From the NCBI GenBank assembly GCA_013398615.1, contig VZSR01003371.1:2641986-2705985 (forward strand): a stretch of DNA of 64,000 bases, in the 5' to 3' direction. The translations under genes were made by a program, and so were the position numbers. Below, one piece after another: positions 36,420 to 47,393 of the stretch. Within the stretch, counting starts at the first letter, position 1. Every line of letters begins with the position of its first letter. The stretch is from Brachypodius melanocephalos. Its lineage: Eukaryota > Chordata > Aves > Passeriformes > Pycnonotidae. Below the pieces are notes generated by a model that was given only the letters and a program-made list of their open reading frames with translations, was not told the origin of the DNA and did not search any database.

Positions 36420-37383
36420 AAGTATAAGATCGTGAGATGTGTAGGGATCTTGACCATCAGAAAAAAAACAAAGAAAAAATCAAAGAAAACAGTCTTTTAA
36501 CAAAAAAATGATTTTAGACCTGTTGCTTACACACTGTGGCTTGGCTTTCAAAATATTTGAAATTCTATTATGACATTCAGAGATGGAGATTTGCCATAAG
36601 TTGTCAGAATTGACTGATAACCTTCATTTCACAAGACTTTAATGATCTCAGTATGGGTAATCTACAAGCAAACAAATGTGGCATTTCTTAAATATTGTTA
36701 GAACTTGCTAACTTGCAAGAAGAAACCCATTTAATAGAACTCAATTATTTCTATAAATAGAGAAGCTCTGTCAAGATCTGTCACTGAGGAACTCCGCTAT
36801 TAGTTATTTTTATTATTAATATTTTCCTCCAGCTTTTCAAAAATTCAGCTTCACCAATAGCGTCTGATCAAAAGCTTTGGCATTTTATTTATAAGAGAAT
36901 GAAAGAAAAGAGAACAGAGCAAGCTGCAAGAGATAAGCAAGAAATAGATGTGTTCCTCTAAGCCCAACATCCAGCACTAGGTGCTTACTATGTTAAGTAT
37001 TAGCAGACAAAAATGTTATTATTAACACCATTTGTAGAATTCACAGGAGAAAAAAAAAAAGACTCTGGCAGGGACTTTTTTACCTAATTTCCTTGAGAAA
37101 TTAGGTTCATGCGTTCATTCTTTCTTTATTAGTCCATCTGTCACTTGAGCGTCCATACATATATTGAACATATTTTTCAGGTTCAATAAAGAATCCACAA
37201 AAGAGTTCAAAATCTTATGAATGCCTCAGCAAAGTTAAAGTTTTACCAGCTACATCTGTGGTTGCCTTTGCTGTGGAACAGGTTTGTCCCATCATGGACT
37301 GCAAAGACCAAGGCAGAGGTAGATCCAAGCACTGCTGGTGGGATGAAATTCACATTCACTGGTGGGGGGTGAAATTCAGCTCA
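36420..37383. other. Non-coding stretch, no gene recognised
   Basis: AT-rich unique sequence between a CR1 and the second copy of the local duplication. A short A run lies at 37051-37060. No exon or RNA gene is seen. Confidence 0.5.
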
Positions 37384-37511
37384 GGGGAACAAAGGATTTA
37401 TTTTCACAGCTCTTTCTGCTACTGCCCTGGCAATCTGGATTATCCTGGTCTGAGTTTAAGAGCAGGACCCAATCACAGAATTACAGAACAATTTGGGCTG
37501 GAAGGGACTTT
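37384..37511 (+). repeat. Local duplication, copy 2 (membrane-tail segment plus CR1)
   Basis: Second copy of 35849-35975. In the same frame it encodes a tail GNKGFIFTALSATALAIWII and on to a stop at 37451-37453, against GDKGLIFTAFTATALAIWII in copy 1. The upstream part of the exon is not duplicated and an in-frame stop lies shortly before, so copy 2 alone cannot encode the longer protein. It is a partial copy. Confidence 0.88.
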
Positions 37512-37566
37512 GAAGATCACCTCGTTCCACCTCCTGCCATGGGCAGGGACAACTTCCACTGTCCCA
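37471..37566 (-). mobile_element. CR1 LINE, minus orientation, cut by an assembly gap
   Basis: Complemented CR1 3' end: 'aatcacagaattacag', 'tttgggctggaagggacttt', 'gaagatcacctcgttccacc', 'gccatgggcagggacaactt', then N. The remainder presumably lies in the gap. The sequence after the gap (37667 on) is not recognisably CR1. Confidence 0.93.
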
Positions 37567-37666
37567 NNNNNNNNNNNNNNNNNNNNNNNNNNNNNNNNNN
37601 NNNNNNNNNNNNNNNNNNNNNNNNNNNNNNNNNNNNNNNNNNNNNNNNNNNNNNNNNNNNNNNNNN
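37567..37666. other. Assembly gap (100 N) inside a CR1
   Basis: Exactly 100 N, beginning within CR1 sequence. Repeat-induced assembly failure is the likely cause, and the true length is unknown. Four open frames listed across this gap are meaningless in their middle. Confidence 0.98.
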
Positions 37667-39129
37667 GGGTAGCAAAAGGATTGAGAAATTCACAGGATGG
37701 AAAAACAGGTGAAGAAAGAAATATCTTGTTAAAAATCTTCTTTGTGACCCAGGCACCTCTTACAATGTAGCAACCTACATTTACCTTAATTTGTGAAAAG
37801 TGGGGAAAAGATGAGATGTGATCAGCAGGCTTCTGTTGTGTGAGTTCATCCATGTTTTTAACTTTGTGTGTATTTGTTGACTTTGATTTGCTTTTATTTC
37901 ACGTCCTATTGAAATCAAGCTTACAGACCCGATGTCTTTTTAAAAATGTTGAGAACAGATTTCTGAAAGAAAGGAAACATGAAAAGGATGGACTTTGCCT
38001 CTTATTTTCAACCAATTATTTTTCATATAAAAACCAACCCTAACACCCAACAAAACACATGAATATTGAATTAGCTGATGAAGTCCTTTTATCTATTTAA
38101 ACAGTTACTTTGCACATTTGACTTGTTTTAGAAAGTCTTTGTTATTAGCTAAAGAATCCATTCATTTGCTTATAAAATTTTCAAAGGCCAAACAAATCTT
38201 ATTTGCAGAATACACTTATTAATTTCATTTTTTTTTTTAATACATAGGAGAAATATCTGCAGCATTTAAGGAAACATCCCAATTTCTGCAGTTTGGTGTT
38301 TGTATATTGCTGGCCAAAATCCATGAGGCGCTTACTTAATGTTTTAATTTTTCTTAAACCCTGGTAATGTGCTTCATGGGTTGAAAACTCATTTGAATAG
38401 AGGAAAGAATCCTTGCATAGAAATGAGTCAGTCAATCCCTTCCACAGCACCAGCTCACAAATATGTGTGGATAATAGAAAGATCCTGCTTAAATGCTTAG
38501 TGCCAGCAGAAACAAAAAGCACCCAGGCTAAGCCATTATTAAGATATAAATAGGCTTGTAAACAATTTAATTGCATAAAAAGAGTTGGTTTCCTTGGGAC
38601 TACAGCAATTTGCATAATGAACTGCAGCAATATCCCCTCAATATTCTCTGCTGACACCAAGTGAGGTTGTCAGCTCTTGCAAAACTGGGCAATATTTGCT
38701 TGCAATCCTCCGTTCAGGGGAGGAGCCCTGAAAAGGGGAAGTGACTGTCTGGGAGACAGGGGTTGTGGAATTTTTCTACACATTTGGTTTTAGGATGGTA
38801 ACTGGCAAACAACACACGCTTCTTTCAAATAATATCTTGATAAGAATGGTTATCTCTCTTACTGAAACTCAGATATCATAAAGAACCTCTCAGTCCACCA
38901 GGTCTATTTCTTTCCTAATCATGCCTGAAACAATGGCTAAGACCTCAATATTTCCTTTTTAATGGGCATCATCTCCTAAAGAACCTTTTCATTTACAGTT
39001 GTAACTGTGGGTTTTTCCTGTTCAAGGGAATGGATATTTTCCCATTATTTAGTCATCTAACATAAGTGTTTAGCTCCATTCTGGATAATCCAAGGATAAT
39101 CAAAACATCAGAAGAGACTCAAAGATAAA
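37667..39129. other. Non-coding stretch, no gene recognised
   Basis: AT-rich. It holds a 153-codon open frame on the minus strand (38199-38660), the longest in the window not helped by N. It lacks a recognisable domain, and I see no splice or promoter context that supports it. Within it lie a perfect octamer ATTTGCAT (38608-38615) and a GTAAACAA forkhead-type motif (38558-38565). Confidence 0.5.
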
Positions 39130-39318
39130 GAATCACAGAATTGGAAGGAGGTCTCTGGCCTGATGCCCTGGCTCAGAACCAGGTCATGAATCCAGATCAG
39201 GTTGTTTAAAGCTTTATCCTTTCTGATCTTGAAAATCTCAAAGTGTTTTAATCCCACAACCTCCCTGAGCAACCTCTTACCCTGCTTCATTTTGCCTCAG
39301 CCCTCTCATTTTGAAGGA
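39130..39318 (-). mobile_element. CR1 LINE, 3' fragment, minus orientation, diverged
   Basis: It starts 'gaatcacagaattggaagga', then 'ggtctctggcctgatgccct', 'gatcttgaaaatctc', 'cccacaacctccctgagcaa', 'cctcttaccctgcttca', 'tgcctcagccctctcatttt'. The 'cttgaaaatctc...acctccctgggcaacc' section marks an older CR1 subfamily. Overall similarity is clearly lower than for the copies at 29548 or 36111. Confidence 0.75.
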
Positions 39319-39526
39319 AAAGCTGCAAGTCAGAAAATTATACCTTAGAGATATCATAAAACCATGAGATGCACTAAAATATCTGAAATTTTTAGTAAGG
39401 AATTAACCATGATATTGCTGATGGAGATTTCACCTAATGACAAAGAGGGACTAAAGTTGCAAGGCTGTTCAACTCATTTGAACATTTCATCAGCAGACTT
39501 ACCTGCAAAACTTACATGTCCCAGAC

Positions 39527-39550
39527 ACTAGAATTTTATAGAATTCTAGT
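39527..39550. repeat. Short inverted repeat
   Basis: ACTAGAATT at 39527-39535 and its exact reverse complement AATTCTAGT at 39542-39550 flank a 6-base loop. There is no T run afterwards, so nothing suggests a terminator-like role. Confidence 0.8.
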
Positions 39551-39660
39551 CTAACTCTATGAAATGCTGGCAGTAAATAGAATTTAAAAAAAAAAGGAAA
39601 AAAAAAACCTTCTAAAAATAAAGAAAAAATAATCAATCTCAAAAATAGATTAGTAAAACC

Positions 39661-39689
39661 ACATATATATTGCTATAACATATATATGT
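39661..39689. repeat. AT inverted repeat
   Basis: ACATATATAT (39661-39670) and ATATATATGT (39680-39689) are exact reverse complements around a 9-base loop. Confidence 0.85.
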
Positions 39690-39845
39690 TGTTATCATAA
39701 CTTGTAAATTTAGTTCTCAAATAAGGCTCAAAAATAGTCTTGGAGGGTTCTGTAATTTGGAAGAATTTTGTTTGTTGTTATGTTTCATTGGTTTGGTTTA
39801 ATTTGATTTTCTTGGGTTTTTTTAATCCCAGAAGAAGTACGGGTT

Positions 39846-39885
39846 AAAAAAAAAAAACAAAAACAAAACCAAACACAAAACAAAC
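39846..39885. repeat. A-rich (CAAAA) tract
   Basis: Low-complexity A/C sequence with C-interrupted A runs, read directly. Confidence 0.88.
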
Positions 39886-41840
39886 CTTATTAGGTTAGGA
39901 TGTTTTACAGATAAAAATATTCCCAGCATTTTAAACCTTCTTTAGCTGTATTTCAGTGCATATAACCGAACCAAAGACCTCATTTTGACTAACCAGGATT
40001 CTCTGGCCTGAGATTCAGCATCAGCAATATTATTGCAGTGAATGAAAATATTTACTGAATATAATATTTTTCCTTTGGACATCAGTATGACCCTTAGATT
40101 TCTATATTCCTTTCTAAGTCTCTTGAATGGATGGTAGAAAGGGGATTTAGAGGATTAAGGATAAGTCTTCTTCAAATATATTTTTACATGTAGCCTTGGG
40201 AAACCCATCCATGAAAAAACACACCCAAGAGTTATGAGAGACATCAGTAACTGCAACCCTCATTTCCTTGGTACTTTTGGCTGCCTCTTTTCCATCAGTT
40301 TTCCTATTGTTCAGAAATACTCATTCTGTTTTCATTTTCTCCTTATAAACTCGAATGGTGAAAAATGACTGGTTATAGGGTTGGGGTTTTTTTCAGTCTT
40401 TTAATGGCTCTTAATGCTTAATCTGGAGGATGTTTAGCAAGTGTGGTAAATGCTGAACTGATGTTACTTGGATGTCAAGGCCAAAATCTTTCCTAGGATA
40501 TGTAAAATATCCACAGCAGATGCACAGCCCAACAATTTGCTGATGCAGCACATACAATAGTTTTGGGAGCTTTGAGGCCACAGGAAACTGGAAAGGACTG
40601 AAGGGTGATGGCTGCATTAGCACTGCAGATTTCAATTTCACTGTTGTCCTGATACATTTTATTCAATTTCTCGGAATGAATAATGCCATTAACACTGAAT
40701 TTCTTCCAAAGGAACAACACAAACATATCAACTAAATTAATTTTGAATCCATTTCCCTTCCTGCTGTCAGCCAGTGCTCTTGGTCAGACACTTTGGAAGA
40801 TTATTTCCTGGATAGAAAAAGAATGAGAAATGCTATTCTCATACTCTAAAAGTATGTTGCATATAATATTTCTGAAGGATTATAAAATTCACGTTCACAA
40901 TAGCGGCTGATTGCTCCCTGTATTTTCATTACTTTTCCCTATTTTGATCTTTTCATGGTGGCATCGGAGAGAGATTCAAGAATTTTATTTCTCTGTGGCT
41001 CTGAAAAGTTAGATAACTACTTTTTCAGCTTGCAGAAAACTGTTATCTACTCCCCTAGTCTTCTTAAATGGGAAATATCCATTTATACACAACTGCTTTG
41101 CTCATGGAAAAGATAGGAGCAATGTTCATGAGATTAAAGGTTCACACTGCACTCATGAGTCCCTCTCTGGCTGCAGCTGAATTACATGAGGATGCTGCTG
41201 CTTTATTCTGTCCTCAGCTGCTCCTCACTGTGTCAGGAATTTCTGCACCTTCCAGCTTCCAGCACACTGACTTCTGTGCTGTCTCCCTATAATCAAAATT
41301 ATTTCTATATTTTCACTGCAGGTGTTTTCTAAACCTTCTTTCACCTGTCTGATAACAGAGTTACTATGGGTGTGTCTGTGCTGGAACACCCAGAGGAGCC
41401 CCTTGGAGGAAGAGAAAGAGGCTGAGGAGTCCTGTGAAGCAGGGTAGAGCAGAACACAGGCATGCAGAACTACCAGCTGAAACAGCAATTGCCCAGATCT
41501 TCGTTCCAATTATTCCAGCTTCCTCCACAAGAAGAAAGTTAAACCCCAGAAGGGGAAAATCTCTTGCTTAGAGAGGACCTTGGAACAATCCCAAGAAATC
41601 CCTGAGCCCTGTATACGAACTTGACAGGTAGAAGATAGTGAACACATGTTTCTTTCATGTTCAAGGTTTCCCTTTATAGGTGGCAGGCTCCTTTCACTTC
41701 TATCCCATTAAAGAATTTGAGCTCATTCATTGTTTTCCACGCAGATGTGTCCAGCATAATGACAATGACAATGATGGAAGCCTTTTGTGAAAGAAATTAA
41801 TGGCATTCCAAATGGGCCTTGAAGAGACAGGGGGCTGGGC

Positions 41841-41880
41841 TTTTGTAAAGGGGCAAATTTTTTTGTAAAGGGGCATTTTG
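41841..41880. repeat. 20 bp tandem duplication
   Basis: Two adjacent 20-base units starting TTTTGTAAAGGGGCA. They match over the first 15 bases (41841-41855 and 41861-41875) and drift afterwards. This is probably a small replication-slippage duplication. Confidence 0.85.
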
Positions 41881-44590
41881 TGAGCAATTTTATCTTCTCC
41901 ATTCTCAGTCCTGGTAGTGGAATCCACCTTTGGTGTTAGCCTGCTTCTTTACATAAGCAGTAAATTAAGTCACTTTCTAACAGTAGTTTCTATTGATAGT
42001 AAAATACTACATTCTATAGTAAAAATAAAATACTGTCCTCACTAAAATATAAAAGAGATCATTTTGAATGAAAAAAGCGTTTTCAGACTGGTTGAAAGCT
42101 AGTAAAGCTGATTTTGTTAAATTTTAAATGATTCCTTTTCTGCTAACCTCCATTCAAACAGTGTTTCTGTAATTACCATGTTGTAGCAATTCTTAAAAGA
42201 GGGGGAAATAAAATGGCTTAACTACATCTCTTTTTTCATAATATTAAAGCTATTTAATAAGAAAATTTATATATTCTCTTCCCTGGGAGAAAAAAAATAA
42301 ACTGAAATATAGCTTATATAGGTATTGCAGAGATAACAACAGGATATCTTTATTAAATGTGTCATTACACGAAAGCTGCATGCAGAACAAAATAAAATGA
42401 GATCAATATGACACCTTTTAACTTTTCTGTGTGGGATTAAGGATTTGTGAGCAGGTTTTAACAGATGCCACATCCCACTGCTCGCAGCCCTGTTGAGCAC
42501 CTTGAAAACACATTGCCCTCTGTAGGACTGAGTGCAGCCTCAATCCAAGGAGAAATGGAATGGTGAGGAGTCTGGGAATCCATAGGAATAGCTCCCACAT
42601 CCATGCCTAAACTTTTGTTGACTTTGCAGTCAGATCTCACTGTTTCTGAAAGATGTGCTGGAAGTTTGTATCGATCTGACTCTTGTAAAATCTTGAGCAG
42701 TGTTACAAAGAACTGAACAGCATCTTTGACTATTGTGGGAAGATGTCACCTAAATTTTGCTCTGAAGGTTTTGTCCTTAAAATGATACCTTTGTATAAGG
42801 AGCCTCATCACAGCTGGAATTTTTCATAGGTACAAAACAACACAAAATTGACAGTTGTGTCGTGAGTTTGGAGATAAAGGGATGAGAATTCATAGCCAGA
42901 AGTGATTTTCCCTTTGATATTTACCAAAGAAGTTTGATTTTTGACTTTGTTGAATTTCTGGGGAAGACAGTTTACAAAAATTGGATTTTCCAGCACTTTG
43001 TTTAACTGTGGGTTTCATTTCTCACTTGGGTTATTTGACACATTTGGAGGTTTTGGTGTGGTGGAATACTCACAACATCCACTGAAGAAAAAGTGAGCAC
43101 TGCAGAAGCTCAAACCCTCTGACAAAAGAGGCTGAAGGAACCCTAGATATTGATCAAAGTTACAAAAACAACTTTAATTCCAGCTCCTGTGAGCTCCTGG
43201 TTTTGTCACTACAAATCTGCTACTGATGTCAACCACCAGTTTTAGTGATAACAATTGTGCTGCTACTGAAAATAGTGTGTGAAGAACTTTTAACTTAAAA
43301 CCATTCTCATGTATAATCAGATGTATTTATGTATTAAGAGTTAAGACAGTGTTAAGAATAATGGTACTAATGAAAGAATAGTAAGCATTAATATTATTTG
43401 CAGTAATAACAAAACTTTTTTTCCTGTGGAGTTGTAAGTCAAATGTTCTTAATTTTTAATCAAAGTTATAAAAATAGCTAAGTAGCACAAAAGAGTTAAG
43501 TAGTATCAAAAAGTTCAGGAATAAAGTAACTTAGAGAAACTAATATATTGTTAAGCGTTATTTAATTTAAATATTGAAGAAAATAGGAGGAAAAATTGAA
43601 CTTTATGAGCAAGTAACCAAGGAAACCGGTTTGAACTGAAGTCCACGATTTTAGCCTTTAGCATTTGGAGACACAAAGACAGACATACAGAGACATACAC
43701 CCCTAATTTTAGTGTCTGCAGTTATTTTTACATTCTGCTAAAAGCTAGAGTCTTGAAGGATTGATTTCATATGTAATAAAATCAATTTATATTGCTTGAA
43801 ATGTACTTTTGACATTATATTAAACCACATCAATGCAAATTCATTAGATTGGATAAATGGATCATTTAGCTGTTCCACTAAAGTTTGTAATCTTTTATTT
43901 CTTTATAATCAATGCAAACACTGCAAGAAGTATTTTTCTTCATGGTTGTATCTTCAATACACAAATGTACAAATAACCAATGGAAATCCTGGTGTCTCTG
44001 CAGCAAAGGGACATGGCAGGCACTTCATCCATGCAATTCCCAAAACATTATCTGCATTCAAGGAATTTTAGTCAGGAATTGTTTGATGGCATCCTGATGG
44101 CGAGGGTTAAATACATGTCATAAGGTAAAACCATGACAAGAGAAAAACGGGAAACATTCCTTAGGTCCCTGCCCTTACACTTATTTTTGCTAATGTCGCC
44201 TTCTCTGCAAGCCCAGGCAGCATTTAAGTCTCATTATTATTATTATACAGTATTATTTCCCTACCAATTTCTGGAGATCCTTGATGTAAAAAAAATACCT
44301 TGGAAAGAGCCCCCAGAACTTTGAAGGATATTTTAAAATGCTGAACAACGTAATGGCAAAGCCAGCCAGAAACCTGAGTGTCCCAAAGGTGAGGGGAAAG
44401 GCACTTCTGTGACACTTTAAGTAAAAGAAAAATGAAATAAAATGAAATAAATCAGGCAATGGGAGGAGATGAGAGAAGGAGGAACCTCCTGTTCTTACTT
44501 CCAGAAGGGAATGAAACAAAAAAAAACGAAACCAAATTGTGGACAGATGGACTGAGGATGATGTGGGAGCAGAGACCTGGTAACATTTTC

Positions 44591-44682
44591 CACAGAGTCA
44601 CAAAACCACGGAATGGTTTGGGCTGGAAGGGGCCTTGAAGATCACGGAATCCAACCCACCTGCCCCAGGCAGGGACACCTTT
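44591..44682 (-). mobile_element. CR1 LINE tip, minus orientation
   Basis: Complemented CR1 end: 'cacagagtcacaaaaccacg', 'gaatggtttgggctggaagg', 'ggccttgaagatcacggaat', 'ccaacccacctgccccaggc', 'agggacacctttcc'. Only about the last 90 bases of the element are present. It is strongly 5'-truncated but little diverged. Confidence 0.92.
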
Positions 44683-47303
44683 CCTTTTCTGTACATAGCA
44701 GAAGCAATCTCATCATTACTTTTTAGCACATTTAAAACTTAATAAAACCTTAAAAAAATCAGCAGAGCCTTTGGGCAGAGGTCAGCAGCAGTCCCGCCAC
44801 CCTGGAGTGCCAACAAAGCCAGATCATACATTTTTAACCACTGCCCATGGAGAAAGAAGCACTGAGTGTGCAGGCACACCCCTCTAATGCTGGGCACAAA
44901 CCTGGGAGTGAGGGTAGAAATACTCTTTTCTGGGGCTTTATGGCACTTTTTACTCACAGAAGTGCTTCAGAAATCTTTGATGTGCAGTCTGATTTTTTTC
45001 CCCATATTTTCTGTGCAATATGTCATCAAGTCATGTTGTGTCTATCACCTTTTCACATCTTCTCTTCCAGTGCACTGCTCTGTACTTGGCAAGGAGATGC
45101 ACTTCTCACATCTTTTCTTTTATTGCCTTAGCAAACCAGCTAAGACATTTTCACTGCCAGTTGCTTATTTGCAGTATTTCCCCCTTTGTAGTACAGACAG
45201 AACTCTTCAGGTGGAGAGACACGATGTGAAAATCTAAGTAACAAAAAGGCAAGACAGACCTTCAGAGGCACTGCTTGATATTTATGGCATAAAGAAGGAT
45301 TTATAAAGTTTCTAGTAGGATGAATGGCCAACTTTCCATAAGTTCTGTGTGCTGCCCTGAAATTGTTTCAGTGTTTGGCTAAGATAATTAAATAGTATTG
45401 TCTCATTATTAAATTTTGAAATACAATCCATTAAAAATTAATTTACCAGCCTTTAGCAATGAAATCCAGTTACGGTGCTGCACTGAATAATAGAGACTCT
45501 GGAAATAACTAATTAATTAACAGTAAAACAACTTTCACCACTTACTGCTAAAATTTGATTAACATTTAAGGATTATCACATAGAAGTCACTAATCCAAGA
45601 TTTCCTCATTCAAGAAGTAACAGGTATGAATTTGGACAGGCTTTTACTGTGCTAAGTTCAAGATTTTATTTGATGATAAATAAAACTGATCTCCTTTTCC
45701 TTTGTTAGGTCAGAACATCAAGCTGACTGACCCATGGATTTAGAAGCTGCGTTCAAGATAGATATTTTTTATTTTATATTTATAGTTCTGAACACCATTT
45801 CAAGTGTCAGAAGAACATCCTGTGGATCCATTTATGATCCCAGAGCAGAATTCACATAACTAGTTTAAATGTACAGCTCCACACAATGACCAGAAGGTGA
45901 AGGTTGTGGTTTTAATTTTTTTTCTACAGCAATCTGCTCTTATTTGTTAATTTGATTAGCTCAATAATTTGATATATCTGATTAATTCATCTTTAGCCAC
46001 TCTTAAGTATTAGCAAACAACTAAGAGATTAAAACATATTTTTATATGAATGCAACTCATTCTCCTTCATTGTTGCTACACTTGCTTCTTTTTTAATTTT
46101 TTTCAGATATGTTGTACAGAATTAAAACCTCATAGATTTCCTAATGACTTGAAAAATATTCAGGAATTAATTACTTCCATTGATCCATATATATTTATTT
46201 GCCTGGAATGCACTTTGTGCCTGTGAATCTACAGGAAAAAATCCTTGAAAATTGTAGATTAAAGGATGACTAATAAGTAGTTACCATCTTATGCAGGACT
46301 GGAGGAAAAACAGAACAGACAGCAACTTTCCACAAGAAAAAGTAAGAGTTTCAAGATGACAGATCAACAAATACTTTCTCTATTTTAAACCTTTCTTTTT
46401 CTTTTTTCTTTTCTTTTTTTCCAATTTAGTTTGCAAATAATAACTCCTAACCAAATACTCTTAATGTTTTTCTGGTGAGTCACGAAGTTGATGGCAAACA
46501 GCACAAAAACATTCCTGCTCTTCTAGAAAGAAAGCTGTCATTAGACTCCAATCCCACCATGTGGGTAAATTGTACTGCAAAATTAAAATATAGGAGAAAA
46601 TGTTTTGAGTGAAAAACTGGGCACAAGCAGCAGTTAAGAGCTGCCTCATCCAGGAATATGAAATGGAATTCTTCTAGATTGAAGATGTGGGTCTTGCCTT
46701 TAGTCCATGGAAATACAAGAACCTTAATTTGGAATTCAGGCTTGGAATCAAAGCTCTTAATCCAAAATTAATAATGATACATGCATGACAACAAGTAACA
46801 TTAAATAGGATATTAAGTTTAAAAAATTAATTAATTCCATCACAAAATATATTTCGGTGTATCCTTTACCTCTATAAATTCTATTTACTAGCAACCACAC
46901 TATGCCATTAACTTTAAAATTACTTAAAATACTGTACTGGACTGGCCTTAAAATGGAGGATCTTCCTCCTTGGGAGGAAAATTTGGTTTGTGTCAGTCTC
47001 CAGACAAACAGACTTACAGGGGGACACAATAAGATCTGCAGCAGTTGTAGAGTGGATGAAGGTTTGAGATATCCTGACACTGACAGAAAGTCAACATCCT
47101 TAGATCACAGGAGACTGACAGTTTTAAATCTCTCAGATTAGTCTTTCATTCCTATTTCATTTGTCTTTTAATCTTTTAATACAGAACAAAACCAAAAAAA
47201 CCCAAATTTTGGAATCTTAGTTTCTGTATTTGTCCCATAAAACCATGACACTTATTCCGGATTTCAATCTGATTTCTTGAAGCCAGACATATGTAATTCT
47301 CTC

Positions 47304-47393
47304 TAAGAATAAGAATAAGAATAAGAATAAGAATAAGAATAAGAAAGAATAAGAATAAGAATAAGAATAAGAATAAGAATAAGAATAAGAATA
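47304..47393. repeat. (TAAGAA)n hexanucleotide microsatellite
   Basis: Seven TAAGAA units (47304-47345) and eight more after a phase shift at 47346, all nearly perfect. On the minus strand it makes a false Tyr-Ser and Leu-Phe repetitive open frame. Confidence 0.96.

Larger units (their letters stand above)
39319..44590. other. Non-coding stretch, no gene recognised
   Basis: AT-rich. It contains a 9-base-arm inverted repeat (39527-39550), a second with 10-base arms (39661-39689), an A/C tract at 39846-39885 and a 20 bp tandem duplication at 41841-41880. Open frames stay under 95 codons and overlap on both strands. Confidence 0.55.

Noticed and set aside
37258..37770. 170-codon frame spanning the assembly gap
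   Set aside because: A third of it crosses 100 N, so continuity is not established, and its left part is in a different frame from the membrane-tail sequence.
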